From NCBI RefSeq assembly GCF_003050615.1, contig NZ_NWBU01000005.1:62001-126000 (forward strand): 64,000 bases of DNA, given 5' to 3'. Position numbers and translations under genes: made by a program. Shown here one piece after another: positions 26,569 to 35,670 of this stretch (position 1 is the stretch's first letter; each line of letters opens with the position of its first letter). This stretch comes from Sphingomonas oleivorans. Its GTDB lineage: Bacteria; Pseudomonadota; Alphaproteobacteria; Sphingomonadales; Sphingomonadaceae. The notes beneath the pieces are model-generated. The model made no database searches, was not told the DNA's origin, and was given only the letters and a program-made list of their open reading frames with translations.

Positions 26569-28041
26569 GTGATCGAGGGGGGATCGATACGGCCGGCAAG
26601 GCCGATGACCGAGTTCGCATCCGCCGGCGGGGCGACTGCCCTGCCCCCCGCAGCGCCGCGGCAGGAGCATGTGTTGCGCGGGGCGAAAGCGGCGGCGCTG
26701 GTGGCCAGCCTGACGCTCGCCGTCCTTTCCTATCAGCTCAATGCGACGATGATCACGCCCGTGCTGCCGCAGATCGCGACGGATCTGGGCGAGAGCCTCG
26801 ATCATGTCGCCGGCGTCTCGTCGCTCTTCTTCCTGGCCGGCGGGATCGCCGGGATCGTGCTGAGCCGGTGGAGCGACTTCATCGGCCGCAAGCTGTGCCT
26901 GATGATCCTGCTCGTCATCCTGATCACAGGCACCCTCCTCTGCATCGTCGCGCCCAACCTCCCCGTGCTGCTGACCGGACGGGTGATGCAGGGCTGCTCC
27001 AGCGCGGCCTTCCAGATCGCCTATCTCCTGTTGCGGGAAAGGCTGCAGAAGAAGCTGTTCGGCGTGTCGCTGGGCCTCATCACGGCGATCAGCGGCGGCG
27101 CGGGCGGGATCGACGGCTATCTGGGCGGATTGCTGGCGGGGCGCTTCGGCTTTCGCGCGGTCTTCGTGGCGATCCTGATCTTCGGGCTGCTGGCCCTCCT
27201 CTCCGCCATGCTGCATCTGCCCAGGGACGCGCCGGTCGATCGCGGCGGCCGGATGGGCAGCCGAATGGATTGGGCCGGCGCCGCCGCCCTGTCGCTCATG
27301 CTCGCCTGCACCAGCTTTTTCGTGTCCGACGGCGCCGCGATCGGATGGGGCAGCGCGCGAACGCTGGCGTGGCTCGGCGGGGCGGCATCGGCGTTCGCGG
27401 CCTTCTGGCAGATCGAGCGACGCAGCGCGGCCCCGCTGGTGGCGACGCACCATCTGCGGTCGCGCTCATTCTGGCCGATGCTGATGACCACGAGCCTGAC
27501 GCTCGCGGGCATCTTCGCCGTGATCAACTTCACGATCGTGCTGCTGAGCCAGGACCAGCGCGCAGGCTTCGGCCTGGACAGCGCGACCTCCGCCCTGCTC
27601 TATCTTTCGCCGGCCGCGCTCATCGGGGTTCTGACCGCGCCTATGGCAGGATGGCTGGCGGATCGCCTGGGCTGGATCAGGGTGATGCGGCTGGGATTGG
27701 GCGCGAGCATCCTGCTGCTGATCGCCATAGCCTTGCGATCGGACGATCCCGGATTCGTGATGGTCGCGGTGGCGCTGCTCGGCCTCACTTATAACGGGCT
27801 CGCGCTCACGACATTGAACGGCCTCGGCGTGCTTCTGTCGCCGAAGGATGCCCCCGCCGCGCTGCCCGGGCTCAATGGCGCGGCCTTCGGCCTCGGCGCC
27901 AATCTGGGCATTGCGATCGTCGCGCCCTTTGCCGCTGCCGGAACCGGCGCCGGCTATGCCACGGCGCTCTGCATCTCCTGCGGCATAACCCTGGCCGCGT
28001 TCATCAGCAGCCTCTTCATCGCACAAGAGCCGGGAGCATGA
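26569..28041 (+). CDS. MFS transporter (DHA2-like), probable purine/nucleoside carrier
   Basis: A protein of up to 490 residues with about 14 hydrophobic segments. LSYQLNATMITPVLPQIATD is the helix-1 motif of DHA2-type facilitators and SRWSDFIGRKLCLM the loop 2-3 motif (G-x-x-x-D-R-x-G-R variant). GTG 26569 with GGAGG just upstream is used; ATG 26605 is an alternative. The ATGA overlap with the nucleoside hydrolase gene shows co-translation, so uptake (or efflux) of nucleosides or purine bases is more likely than drug export. Confidence 0.85.
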   Translation: MIEGGSIRPARPMTEFASAGGATALPPAAPRQEHVLRGAKAAALVASLTLAVLSYQLNATMITPVLPQIATDLGESLDHVAGVSSLFFLAGGIAGIVLSRWSDFIGRKLCLMILLVILITGTLLCIVAPNLPVLLTGRVMQGCSSAAFQIAYLLLRERLQKKLFGVSLGLITAISGGAGGIDGYLGGLLAGRFGFRAVFVAILIFGLLALLSAMLHLPRDAPVDRGGRMGSRMDWAGAAALSLMLACTSFFVSDGAAIGWGSARTLAWLGGAASAFAAFWQIERRSAAPLVATHHLRSRSFWPMLMTTSLTLAGIFAVINFTIVLLSQDQRAGFGLDSATSALLYLSPAALIGVLTAPMAGWLADRLGWIRVMRLGLGASILLLIAIALRSDDPGFVMVAVALLGLTYNGLALTTLNGLGVLLSPKDAPAALPGLNGAAFGLGANLGIAIVAPFAAAGTGAGYATALCISCGITLAAFISSLFIAQEPGA

Positions 28042-29030
28042 GCTTGGTTGGTTCAGGCGGGCGCCGCCCCATTTACCTGGATTGCGACACCGGCATCGAC
28101 GATTCCATCGCGCTTGCCTATCTGCTGGCATCGCCGGAGGTCGAGCTGGTCGGCATCGGCACGGTCAGCGGCAATGTCAGCGCCGCGCGCGCCGCGCGCA
28201 ATACGCTCGACCTGCTGCACCTTGCCGGGCGCGACGACGTGCCCGTCGCCATTGGCGCGCAGGATTTCCTGGCCGGCAGCTTCGACGGCGGCGTCCCCTG
28301 GATCCACGGCCATAATGGCGTCGGCGACGTGATGCTGCCGGCTGCGCCGAGAGAGCCCGACCGGCGCGACGCGGCCGACCTGCTGCGCGACCTCGCGCAC
28401 GAACATGGCGGCGCGCTGTCGATCGTCACGGTCGGGCCGACGACCAACATTGCGACCGCGCTGGCGCGCGAGCCCGGCCTGCCGGGACTGATCCGCTCCG
28501 TCACCACCATGGGCGGCGCAGCGCTGGCGCCCGGCAATATCAGCGCGGTCGCCGAAGCCAATATCGGCAATGATCCCGAAGCGGCCGCCGCCCTGCTCGA
28601 CGCCGGCTGGGACTGCACGCTCGTGCCGCTCGACGTCACGCTGGAGAACCGGCTGTTCGAACGGGACTGCGCGGCCCTGCTCGATGCCCCGACGGCGCTC
28701 GTCCGCGCGCTGGGGGCCATGCTCGACATTTATTTCGATTATTATGTGCCGCTTTACGGCGAACGCAGCTGCGCGCTGCACGATCCCATGGCCGCCGCGA
28801 TCGCCGTCGGCGAGGTCCGGAGCCGCCGGGCGCCGGCCGTCGAGATCGTCGTCGACACCACGCGCGGCCCCGGCCGCGGCCAGACGATCTGCGACCTGCG
28901 CGGGCAGCGGCTCGGCCCCGTCGACCAGCCGGGCGCACGGACCCGCGTCGTGCTGGAGCTGGATCGCCCGCTCGGCCCCCATCTCGTCGAGCGCCTCACC
29001 CGCTTCGACGCACCGGAGGCGGTTCGATGA
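28038..29030 (+). CDS. Nucleoside hydrolase (IUNH family)
   Basis: A 330-residue member of the inosine-uridine-preferring nucleoside hydrolase family. The calcium-binding DCDTGIDD is at residues 15-22, the family VTVGPTTNIATAL and MGGAA elements follow, EANIGNDPEAA gives the ribose-binding Glu and Asn, and LHDPMAAA provides the C-terminal histidine-aspartate pair. The reaction is hydrolysis of the N-glycosidic bond to ribose and free base. It overlaps the MFS gene upstream and is followed 13 bp later by a deaminase, so released bases can be deaminated directly. Confidence 0.93.
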   Translation: MSLVGSGGRRPIYLDCDTGIDDSIALAYLLASPEVELVGIGTVSGNVSAARAARNTLDLLHLAGRDDVPVAIGAQDFLAGSFDGGVPWIHGHNGVGDVMLPAAPREPDRRDAADLLRDLAHEHGGALSIVTVGPTTNIATALAREPGLPGLIRSVTTMGGAALAPGNISAVAEANIGNDPEAAAALLDAGWDCTLVPLDVTLENRLFERDCAALLDAPTALVRALGAMLDIYFDYYVPLYGERSCALHDPMAAAIAVGEVRSRRAPAVEIVVDTTRGPGRGQTICDLRGQRLGPVDQPGARTRVVLELDRPLGPHLVERLTRFDAPEAVR

Positions 29031-29043
29031 AAGGCACGATGCA

Positions 29044-30045
29044 ATGCTGCTGAATCTCCACACGCATCTCGAAGGCAGGGTCAGGCCCTCCACCGCCCAG
29101 GAACTCGGCGCCAGGCTGGGGCTGGCGGAGCCCGAGGGCGGCTGGGCGCAGGCGATGCAGCTGGGCGGGCCTTCCAATCTCACCTGCTTTCTGCAGAAAG
29201 TCTCCTCCACTTATCCCTTCTTTGCGGATCGCGAGAGCCTCACGCGCATCGCGCGCGAGGCGGTCGAGGACGCGGCGGCGGACGGCGAGGACTATCTCGA
29301 GCTGAGGTTCGGGCCCATGAGCCATGTCGGCAACGGCATGGACCCGGACGAGGTGATCGCGGCGGTTTGCGAAGGCATGCGGGAGGGATCGCAAATAACC
29401 GGCATGCCGGCAGGCGCCGTGGTCTGCGCCTTGCGGCTCCACGGCCCCGAGATCAACGAGGCGGCCGCGCGCGCCGCGGCCCGTTTCGCCGGGCGCGGCG
29501 TCGTGGGCTTCGATCTCGCCGGCGACGAGATACTCTATCCCGACCTCGGGATGCTGACGTCCGCATTCGGGATCGCGCGCGCGGCCGGGCTCGGCCTCAC
29601 CTGCCATGCCGCGGAGGCCGGCCCGGCCTCGGCCGCGATCGACGCCGTCGATCTGCTCGGCGTGACGCGCATCGGCCACGGCACGCATATCGCCGACGAT
29701 CCCGCCGTGCTGCGCGAGATCGCGGCGCGCGGCATCGTCGTGGAAATATGCCCGACCTCCAACTGGTACACCGGCGGCATCGCCGCGATCGGCGCGCATC
29801 CCGCCCGGCATCTCCACTGCAGCGGCGTGCCGCTCGTGCTGGGCGACGACAATCCGCGGCAGACCGGCTCGCCGCTCTCGGCCGAACGGCAGCTCCTTCG
29901 CGAGACGCTCGGCTTCGATGCCGCAAGCCTGCTGGCGCTGGACCGCACCAGCGTGGCAGCCGGCTTCATGGAGCAGAGCGTGCGCGACGGGCTCGCCCGG
30001 CGCCTGGACGCGGAAGCGCGCGCCGCATCCGACGGACGCGGCTGA
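29044..30045 (+). CDS. Adenosine/adenine deaminase-family amidohydrolase
   Basis: A 333-residue protein with the ADA-type metal-site pattern: NLHTHLEG near the N-terminus (two zinc histidines), LTCHAAEAG (His and catalytic Glu), IGHGTHIADD, CPTSNWYTGG and LGDDNP (the usual TDDP aspartates). It would deaminate adenosine, adenine or a related 6-aminopurine. The motif set is closer to the ADA/adenine deaminase branch than to guanine deaminases. Third gene of the purine operon. Confidence 0.88.
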   Translation: MLLNLHTHLEGRVRPSTAQELGARLGLAEPEGGWAQAMQLGGPSNLTCFLQKVSSTYPFFADRESLTRIAREAVEDAAADGEDYLELRFGPMSHVGNGMDPDEVIAAVCEGMREGSQITGMPAGAVVCALRLHGPEINEAAARAAARFAGRGVVGFDLAGDEILYPDLGMLTSAFGIARAAGLGLTCHAAEAGPASAAIDAVDLLGVTRIGHGTHIADDPAVLREIAARGIVVEICPTSNWYTGGIAAIGAHPARHLHCSGVPLVLGDDNPRQTGSPLSAERQLLRETLGFDAASLLALDRTSVAAGFMEQSVRDGLARRLDAEARAASDGRG

Positions 30046-30110
30046 AATACCGAAGGCCGACAGTAGCGACGACTGGCGCGCCGCCCAACAGATCAAGGGA
30101 GTTTCAATCC

Positions 30111-31448
30111 ATGCGGCTTTGGCTGAAGAATCCGCTCGCCATCCTTGGCCCCGACTGCGCGGGGGGGCTCGTCGTCGACGGCGATGTCATTGCCGAGCTC
30201 GTGCCTGCCGGCGCCACGCCCGCCGGGCCCGTGGACGAGGTGATGGATGCGAGCGCGCATGTCATCCTGCCCGGCCTCGTGAACACGCATCATCATTTCT
30301 ACCAGAATATGACGCGCGCCCATCCGGCGGCGATCAACAAGCCCCTGTTCGGCTGGCTCCAGGCGCTTTACCCGATCTGGGCGCGGATCACGCCCGAGGC
30401 GCTCGAACTGGCCACCGAAATGGCCATGATCGAGCTGATGCTGTCGGGCGTCACCACGACATCGGACCATCATTATCTCTTTCCGGCGGGCATGGAGGAA
30501 GCGATCGACATCCAGGTCGAGGTTGCGCGGCGCCTGGGGATGCGCGTGACGCTGACGCGCGGCTCGATGAGCCTGTCGGTCGAGGATGGCGGCCTGCCGC
30601 CCCGGTCCGTGGTCCAGCGCGACGAGGCCATATTGGCCGATTGCGAAAGGCTGATCGCGCGCTTCCATGAACGCGGGCCCGGCGCGTTCGTCCAGATCGC
30701 GCTGGCGCCCTGCTCGCCTTTCTCCGTCACGCCGCAGCTCATGCGCGAAAGCGCCGCGCTCGCCGCCCGCCATGGCTGCCGGCTGCACACGCATCTGGCC
30801 GAGACCGAGGACGAGAACGACTTCTGCCTGCACAGCTTCGGCCGCCGCCCGCTCGATCATCTCGAAGAGGTCGGCTGGCTGGGCGAGCAGACCTGGCTCG
30901 CGCACGGCATTCATTTCGACCCGTCCGAGATAGAGCGGCTGGGGCGCAGCAAGGTGGCCGTCTGCCACTGCCCGACCTCCAACATGCTTCTCGCCTCGGG
31001 CCAATGCCACACGCTGGCGCTCGAGGCGGCAGGAAGCCCCGTCGGCCTCGGCGTCGACGGATCCGCCTCCAACGACGCCGGCAACGGCATCGAGGCGGTG
31101 CGCCACGCGCTGCTGCTCAACCGGCTGCGCTATGGCGCGGATCGCATGACGCATCTCGATGCGCTGCGCTGGGCCACGCATGGCTCTGCGCGCTGCCTGG
31201 GCCGGGACGATATCGGCCGGCTGCGCGCCGGCGCGGCGGCCGATCTGGCGCTCTTCCGGGTGGATGAGGATCTCGCAATGTCCGGCGCGCATGATCCGCT
31301 CGCCGCGCTGGTGCTGTGCGGCGCCACCCGGGCGGATCGCCTGATGGTCGGCGGCCGCTGGCTGGTCCGGGATCGCATGCCCGTCGGCATCGATCTCGCC
31401 TCGCTGCGCGATCGCCACCACCGGCTCGCGCGCCGGCTCTATGGATGA
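30111..31448 (+). CDS. 8-oxoguanine deaminase-like amidohydrolase
   Basis: A 445-residue TrzN/AtzB-type amidohydrolase: VILPGLVNTHHHFYQNMTRA (two zinc histidines), GWLQALYPIWARI, THLAETEDEN, AHGIHF and LGVDGSASNDAGN (zinc Asp). The HHHFYQ and SNDAGN elements are characteristic of 8-oxoguanine deaminases and hydroxyatrazine ethylaminohydrolases. Given a nucleoside hydrolase and adenosine deaminase upstream, deamination of an (oxo)purine to urate or xanthine is the likely reaction. AAGGGAG precedes ATG 30111. Last gene of the operon; no xanthine dehydrogenase or urate pathway is in the window. Confidence 0.88.
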   Translation: MRLWLKNPLAILGPDCAGGLVVDGDVIAELVPAGATPAGPVDEVMDASAHVILPGLVNTHHHFYQNMTRAHPAAINKPLFGWLQALYPIWARITPEALELATEMAMIELMLSGVTTTSDHHYLFPAGMEEAIDIQVEVARRLGMRVTLTRGSMSLSVEDGGLPPRSVVQRDEAILADCERLIARFHERGPGAFVQIALAPCSPFSVTPQLMRESAALAARHGCRLHTHLAETEDENDFCLHSFGRRPLDHLEEVGWLGEQTWLAHGIHFDPSEIERLGRSKVAVCHCPTSNMLLASGQCHTLALEAAGSPVGLGVDGSASNDAGNGIEAVRHALLLNRLRYGADRMTHLDALRWATHGSARCLGRDDIGRLRAGAAADLALFRVDEDLAMSGAHDPLAALVLCGATRADRLMVGGRWLVRDRMPVGIDLASLRDRHHRLARRLYG

Positions 31449-31582
31449 GGCAAGGCGACAGCTTGGCGAAGAACGGCAGCAGCTGCGCGCGACGCAGCAC
31501 CTTAGGGACGACAGCGCAGACGTGCCTCAGCTCATCCTGGACATCGCGTCGGCGCGCTTCGGACTGGAGGTCGCATCATCGG

Positions 31583-32572
31583 TCAAACCGTCACGACGAT
31601 CTTGCCGAATTGCGCGTTCGACTCCAGAAAGCGATGAGCCTCGACGATCTGATCGAACGGAAAGGCTTTGGCGATTACCGGCTGGAGCGAACCCGATGTC
31701 AGCCCGTCGAGGACGAATGCCTTGGCGGCCTCCAGCCGCGCCGGATCGCCGACGATCTCGTGGATGAGAAAGCCACGCAGGGTCAGGCTCTTGGCCAACA
31801 CGGCGTATAGCGGGAAGGGGGTCGGTTCAGGGCTCAAGGCGCCATATTCGATGAGAATGCCACCCCGTGACATCGCGGCCGTCAGAGGCTCGAAAGCGGG
31901 GCCGCCTACCGGATCGAACACTATTCGTACGCCCTCCGGGCCGGCGATTTCCTTCAACCGGGCTTCCAGATCTTCCTCCGCTGAAGCGATGACGTGCATG
32001 GCACCGCACTCGAAAAGGGCGTGCTTCTTGCCAGACGTCCGCGTGACCGCGATCGGGATCGCGCCAACCATATTGGCAATCTGGATCGCGGCCAGTCCGA
32101 CGCTGCTCGATGCCGCGGTAATGACGACAAAGTCCCCCCTGCGGAGTTCGGCAAGGTCGATCAGCGCGCCATAGGCGGTGACATATTGCATCCAGACGGC
32201 TGCCGCGGCTTCCCAGCCGAGCGATGGGGGGTGCTTGACGACGAGTTCGGCAGGAAAAGTGGCGAACTCGCCATAAGCGGGCCAGCGGACCATCGACAAG
32301 GGCGGCACGACGCTGACGGCGTCGCCCGGCGCGAAGCCCTGGACGCCTTTGCCGACCGTTTCGACGATGCCCGCCGCCTCGAGGCCGAGACCGGAAGGCA
32401 GCGTCGGTCTCTCGATATAGGAGTCCGTGCGGATCATCGCCTCGGCCCGGTTCAGGCCCAGCGCCTTGACGCGGATCTGAACCTCGCCGTCGCCGGGCCC
32501 CGGAACATCGGCCTCCTCGATGCGCAGAACCTCGGGACCACCAAATTCATGGAAGCGAACCATGCGTGCCAT
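31583..32572 (-). CDS. Zinc-independent quinone oxidoreductase / MDR-family dehydrogenase
   Basis: A 329-residue medium-chain reductase: RFHEFGGPEVLRIEEADVP and VKALGLNRAEAMIR form the GroES-like domain of the quinone-oxidoreductase type, and VVITAASSSVGLAAIQIA is the NADPH loop (an A-x-S-x-x-V variant). Zinc ligands of classical alcohol dehydrogenases are absent. It probably reduces quinones or enals with NADPH. ATG 32572 is chosen (MARMVRFHEFG); the frame continues to 32650. Divergent from a LysR gene about 100 bp away that presumably regulates it. Confidence 0.9.
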   Translation of the reverse strand: MARMVRFHEFGGPEVLRIEEADVPGPGDGEVQIRVKALGLNRAEAMIRTDSYIERPTLPSGLGLEAAGIVETVGKGVQGFAPGDAVSVVPPLSMVRWPAYGEFATFPAELVVKHPPSLGWEAAAAVWMQYVTAYGALIDLAELRRGDFVVITAASSSVGLAAIQIANMVGAIPIAVTRTSGKKHALFECGAMHVIASAEEDLEARLKEIAGPEGVRIVFDPVGGPAFEPLTAAMSRGGILIEYGALSPEPTPFPLYAVLAKSLTLRGFLIHEIVGDPARLEAAKAFVLDGLTSGSLQPVIAKAFPFDQIVEAHRFLESNAQFGKIVVTV

Positions 32573-32670
32573 TAGGCCACGACTCCAAAATGATTGCACT
32601 GAATGCGCTATGCCAAGCCGCGACAGGAGGATAAATGGCTTCAGAAGCATAACAGTGGAAACCAGGGGTT

Positions 32671-33576
32671 TTGAATATGGATCGCCTGACCAGCATGTCC
32701 GTGTTCGTCAGGGCCGTCGACTTGGGCTCGTTCGCGGCCGCCGCGGCGGCGCTCGATCTATCCGGACCGATGGTCGGCAAGCATGTGCGGTTTCTTGAGG
32801 AACGTCTGGGCGTGCGCCTCATCAACCGGACCACGCGCCGCCAGAGCCTGACGGACTTCGGGCGTGCCTATTATGAACGCTGCCGGATCATACTTGCCGA
32901 AGCGGCGGCTGCGGATGCGCTCGCCGCCGATCAGCTTTCCGAACCCTGCGGGAAGCTGCGTGTCACCATGCCCGCCTTGTTCGGCCGGCACTGCGTCGCC
33001 CCCGTCCTGCTGGAGCTTGCGCGGCAATATCCTCGGCTGGAGCTTGATCTGTCGTTCGGCGACCGCATCGCGGAGCTTGCAGAGGATGGCTATGATCTCG
33101 CCATCCGGACCGGCAATCTGGCAGACAGGGCCGGTGTAATCGCGCGTCGCGTCGCACGCCAGCGCATGGTCGTCTGCGCGTCGCCCTCCTATCTCGAGGA
33201 GCACGGCCGGCCAAGGCGGATCGAGGATCTCGGCAGCCACCAAGCCATCGTCTACCGTCGGTTGAGGCCGGTTTCCCCCTGGCTCTTTCCGCGCGAGGGC
33301 CAGCCTCCGGCGGAGGTCATGCCGGCCAGCCGGTTGCGGCTCGACGACATGGATGCAATCGCCGATGCCGCGGCGACCGGCATGGGGCTTGCCTGGCTTC
33401 CATTCTGGCTGGTTCGGGAGCGCATTCAGGCAGGCCTGCTTGTCCGGCTATTGCCGGATCAGCCGGAATTTCTTTACGACGTCCATGCGCTTTGGCTGCA
33501 GACATATCATCTGCCGCTAAGGGTCCGCCTTGCTGTCGATGCGTTGGCGGCTGCATTGCCCAGATTCATGACATGA
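32671..33576 (+). CDS. LysR-family transcriptional regulator
   Basis: A 301-residue LysR protein: DRLTSMSVFVRAVDLGSFAA and LDLSGPMVGKHVRFLEERLG form the HTH, NRTTRRQSLTDFG follows, and the effector domain starts near residue 90 (GKLRVTMPALFG). The type (NRTTR, F/YxR-C) is that of the large DsdC/CrgA-like group that controls adjacent oxidoreductases. GACAGGAGG is about 40 bp upstream, and ATG 32677 is an alternative start. It is paired divergently with the quinone oxidoreductase gene. Confidence 0.92.
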   Translation: MNMDRLTSMSVFVRAVDLGSFAAAAAALDLSGPMVGKHVRFLEERLGVRLINRTTRRQSLTDFGRAYYERCRIILAEAAAADALAADQLSEPCGKLRVTMPALFGRHCVAPVLLELARQYPRLELDLSFGDRIAELAEDGYDLAIRTGNLADRAGVIARRVARQRMVVCASPSYLEEHGRPRRIEDLGSHQAIVYRRLRPVSPWLFPREGQPPAEVMPASRLRLDDMDAIADAAATGMGLAWLPFWLVRERIQAGLLVRLLPDQPEFLYDVHALWLQTYHLPLRVRLAVDALAAALPRFMT

Positions 33577-33659
33577 GATGCAGGAGCGCGATCCCGAGCC
33601 GCCACCGATGATCCGGAGCTGCTTTTGGAGACTGGCTCAGCCGCTGCCTGATGCCGCTT

Positions 33660-33750
33660 TGGGCGCCTTTCCGCCATCGTCCACCATTTCGCTTAAACCC
33701 GCTTCTGCCTGCCCAAAGCCGGTTTTCCCAACGGCATCGACCCATCCTAG
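33660..33750. repeat. Dispersed repeat copy D (in gene-free stretch 33577-34006)
   Basis: CCACCATTTCGCTTAAACCC, GCTTCTGCCTGCCCAAAGCC and TTCCCAACGGCATCGACC match copies A-C. It separates the chromosomal-looking LysR gene from the seven-gene minus-strand island. Nothing else is seen in this 430-bp stretch. Confidence 0.7.
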
Positions 33751-34006
33751 CCGTTCGGCAGCGATTTTCGTCTCCCTAGGAGCGGCCGGTCCGCTTGAGT
33801 GCTGACGGATCCGCCAATTGACCTTTCCCTGACCGGGAGGTGCCTGACAGCGGATCTGCTGAAGCGAAGTCTCACCATCGATCCCCTTCGTGTAATCGAG
33901 CCCTCAGAGTTCTGAGCGGCTGACCATCGACGACAGTGCGGGAGCGACATGGCTATCGCAAGTCATTCCACAATGGAGAGCGATCAGCCCGTGCGATCGA
34001 CCCCGC

Positions 34007-34918
34007 TCAGGCGCCAGTCGCGTACCGCGCCGCGATGCCTTTGAAGATCGTCTCATTGACCTCCTTGCCAAACTCCCGCTCGATGAAGGGACGCTGTGAC
34101 AGGTCGGTCGTTCCCACATATTCAGACGCGCGGCGGACGACCGCCCGGTTCGCACGGGCCACCAGCTCGTTGCGGCTCAGGGTAAGAAAACTGTCTCTCA
34201 GACTCCTGCTGTTCACCGCAATGAAGAGTTTGCGCGACGCGATCGGCATCGTGATGAAGCCTGTTGGGGTGAAGACCCCTTGTGATTGCTGGAGGAGCGC
34301 ATCGGAAACGAGAAATTCCCTCCCGCCCTCGGTCTCCCTGATCAACCAGTGCATCCGGTTGAGGCTTAGCCCATGTTGCGGATTGTCCATCATCGTGAAC
34401 ATCAACTCGAGTGCCTTCTGCTCGACGATATGCGGGGTGGACCTGACCAGCAGTTCTTCAAGAGTCGCCGGCATGCCCTCCTTCCACTCTTCGCGATAGC
34501 GGATCCTAAGCTCGCTGTCCGGTTGGGTCAGCAGATGGGTCATGGCCGATTTGAATGCCGTTACGCCCTCTGGTGTGCGAAACCATTGGGACATGATGAA
34601 CCGGCTCCAGGCGCTCCGCTGCTTCTGAGGCATGCCCTGGATCTTTCCCTTCAGAAGGAGGGAATGGGTTTCAGCCGCCTGAGCATCCAGCGGCGACATG
34701 AACTTCTCCTCGAAGATCTGCATCTTCTCGGGAGACACTCCCGGCAAGGCATAGAGATGCGGCTGGTAACCTATTTCCGCCGTCGAGACCTGCTTGACGG
34801 CGATCTTGTCACCATAGGGGCGGCTGAAGCGCCAAAGCTTCCTGTCCGTCACCGCCCACTGCGCCAGCAGGAATTGCGGCGTATAATGATGCTTCACGGG
34901 GGGATTGTTGGCCGCCAT
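34007..34918 (-). CDS. DUF4238 family protein
   Basis: A 303-residue soluble protein. The N-terminal NPPVKHHYTPQFLLAQWA is the signature of DUF4238 (HHYxPQFLLR), a family scattered in accessory islands and of unknown biochemistry. Further family-like elements are KLWRFSRPYGDK and the IMSQWFRTPEG segment. It is the last gene of a compact minus-strand operon, 9 bp after the upstream HEPN-like gene. In this setting an effector or sensor of a conflict system is likely, but no catalytic residues can be assigned apart from the conserved HH. Confidence 0.85.
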   Translation of the reverse strand: MAANNPPVKHHYTPQFLLAQWAVTDRKLWRFSRPYGDKIAVKQVSTAEIGYQPHLYALPGVSPEKMQIFEEKFMSPLDAQAAETHSLLLKGKIQGMPQKQRSAWSRFIMSQWFRTPEGVTAFKSAMTHLLTQPDSELRIRYREEWKEGMPATLEELLVRSTPHIVEQKALELMFTMMDNPQHGLSLNRMHWLIRETEGGREFLVSDALLQQSQGVFTPTGFITMPIASRKLFIAVNSRSLRDSFLTLSRNELVARANRAVVRRASEYVGTTDLSQRPFIEREFGKEVNETIFKGIAARYATGA

Positions 34919-34927
34919 GGGCGTGCT

Positions 34928-35605
34928 TCAATCGGACGCCTGGGCAGACCGCGGCTCTTCCTCTGTCGACCGCGCCAGGCAATAGGCGATTATCCGGTCG
35001 CGGGCATGCTCAAGGGCCTGCCGCTCATCCCGATCAATATGGTGGAAGACTGTTCCGATCAATGTGGCCACAAGATTAGCGGCCACAGGCAGAGGCTCGA
35101 ATACATAGGCCATCTCGATCGCATGAATTTGCTGCTTCGGATGCTCGATGTCGTGGCGGATCCGCGCGAGCCGATCGAGCAGGAGGGCATCGTCGGTGGA
35201 AAGCTGGATAGCGTCGCCCCAAGGCAAAGGGCCCGCTGTGGCCTTGGCGAGCAAGTCTGGAAAGCTCATGACACGGTCGCTGGTGGGACGCTCGACGCCT
35301 CCTTCGCCGCGATCTTCCAGATAGGCCAAGTGGCGCGCCGCGAGCTTATCATCATGGGCGCCGATATTGGCGGTGCCCGCCAGTGCTGCGGTCAGCGCCG
35401 CCTGCAGAGCCAGATGCGCAGACTTGGCGGCCAAAGCCAGACGCATCGGAAATTGGTTCATCGCCTCAAGCTGATCGGCACAATCGACCAGGCTCATCAC
35501 CGCGATGGTCTCGGGCGTGACCATAATGGACGGGAATTCGGATTTGTCGTCCGCAGCGGCCAGTATCTCTGCCCAGTTTACAGGCAAATCGGTGTCGTTC
35601 GTCAT
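34928..35605 (-). CDS. HEPN-like protein (R-x4-H), 225 aa
   Basis: A largely helical protein of unknown family. LARIRHDIEHPKQQ carries R150-H-D-I-E-H155, the R-x4-H motif with the following proline that defines many HEPN RNases, in a predicted long helix. Upstream helices (MRLALAAKSAHLALQAALTAAL) could form the HEPN bundle. ATG 35605 is preferred (MTNDTDLPVNWAE); a TTG start at 35668, three bases from the upstream stop, would fit tighter coupling. Second to last gene of the seven-gene operon. Confidence 0.7.
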   Translation of the reverse strand: MTNDTDLPVNWAEILAAADDKSEFPSIMVTPETIAVMSLVDCADQLEAMNQFPMRLALAAKSAHLALQAALTAALAGTANIGAHDDKLAARHLAYLEDRGEGGVERPTSDRVMSFPDLLAKATAGPLPWGDAIQLSTDDALLLDRLARIRHDIEHPKQQIHAIEMAYVFEPLPVAANLVATLIGTVFHHIDRDERQALEHARDRIIAYCLARSTEEEPRSAQASD

Positions 35606-35670
35606 GGCGAAGGATAGCAAATTGCCGATCTTGCCACCAAGGATCAATCTGCGACCCGTACCGCGCAAAT

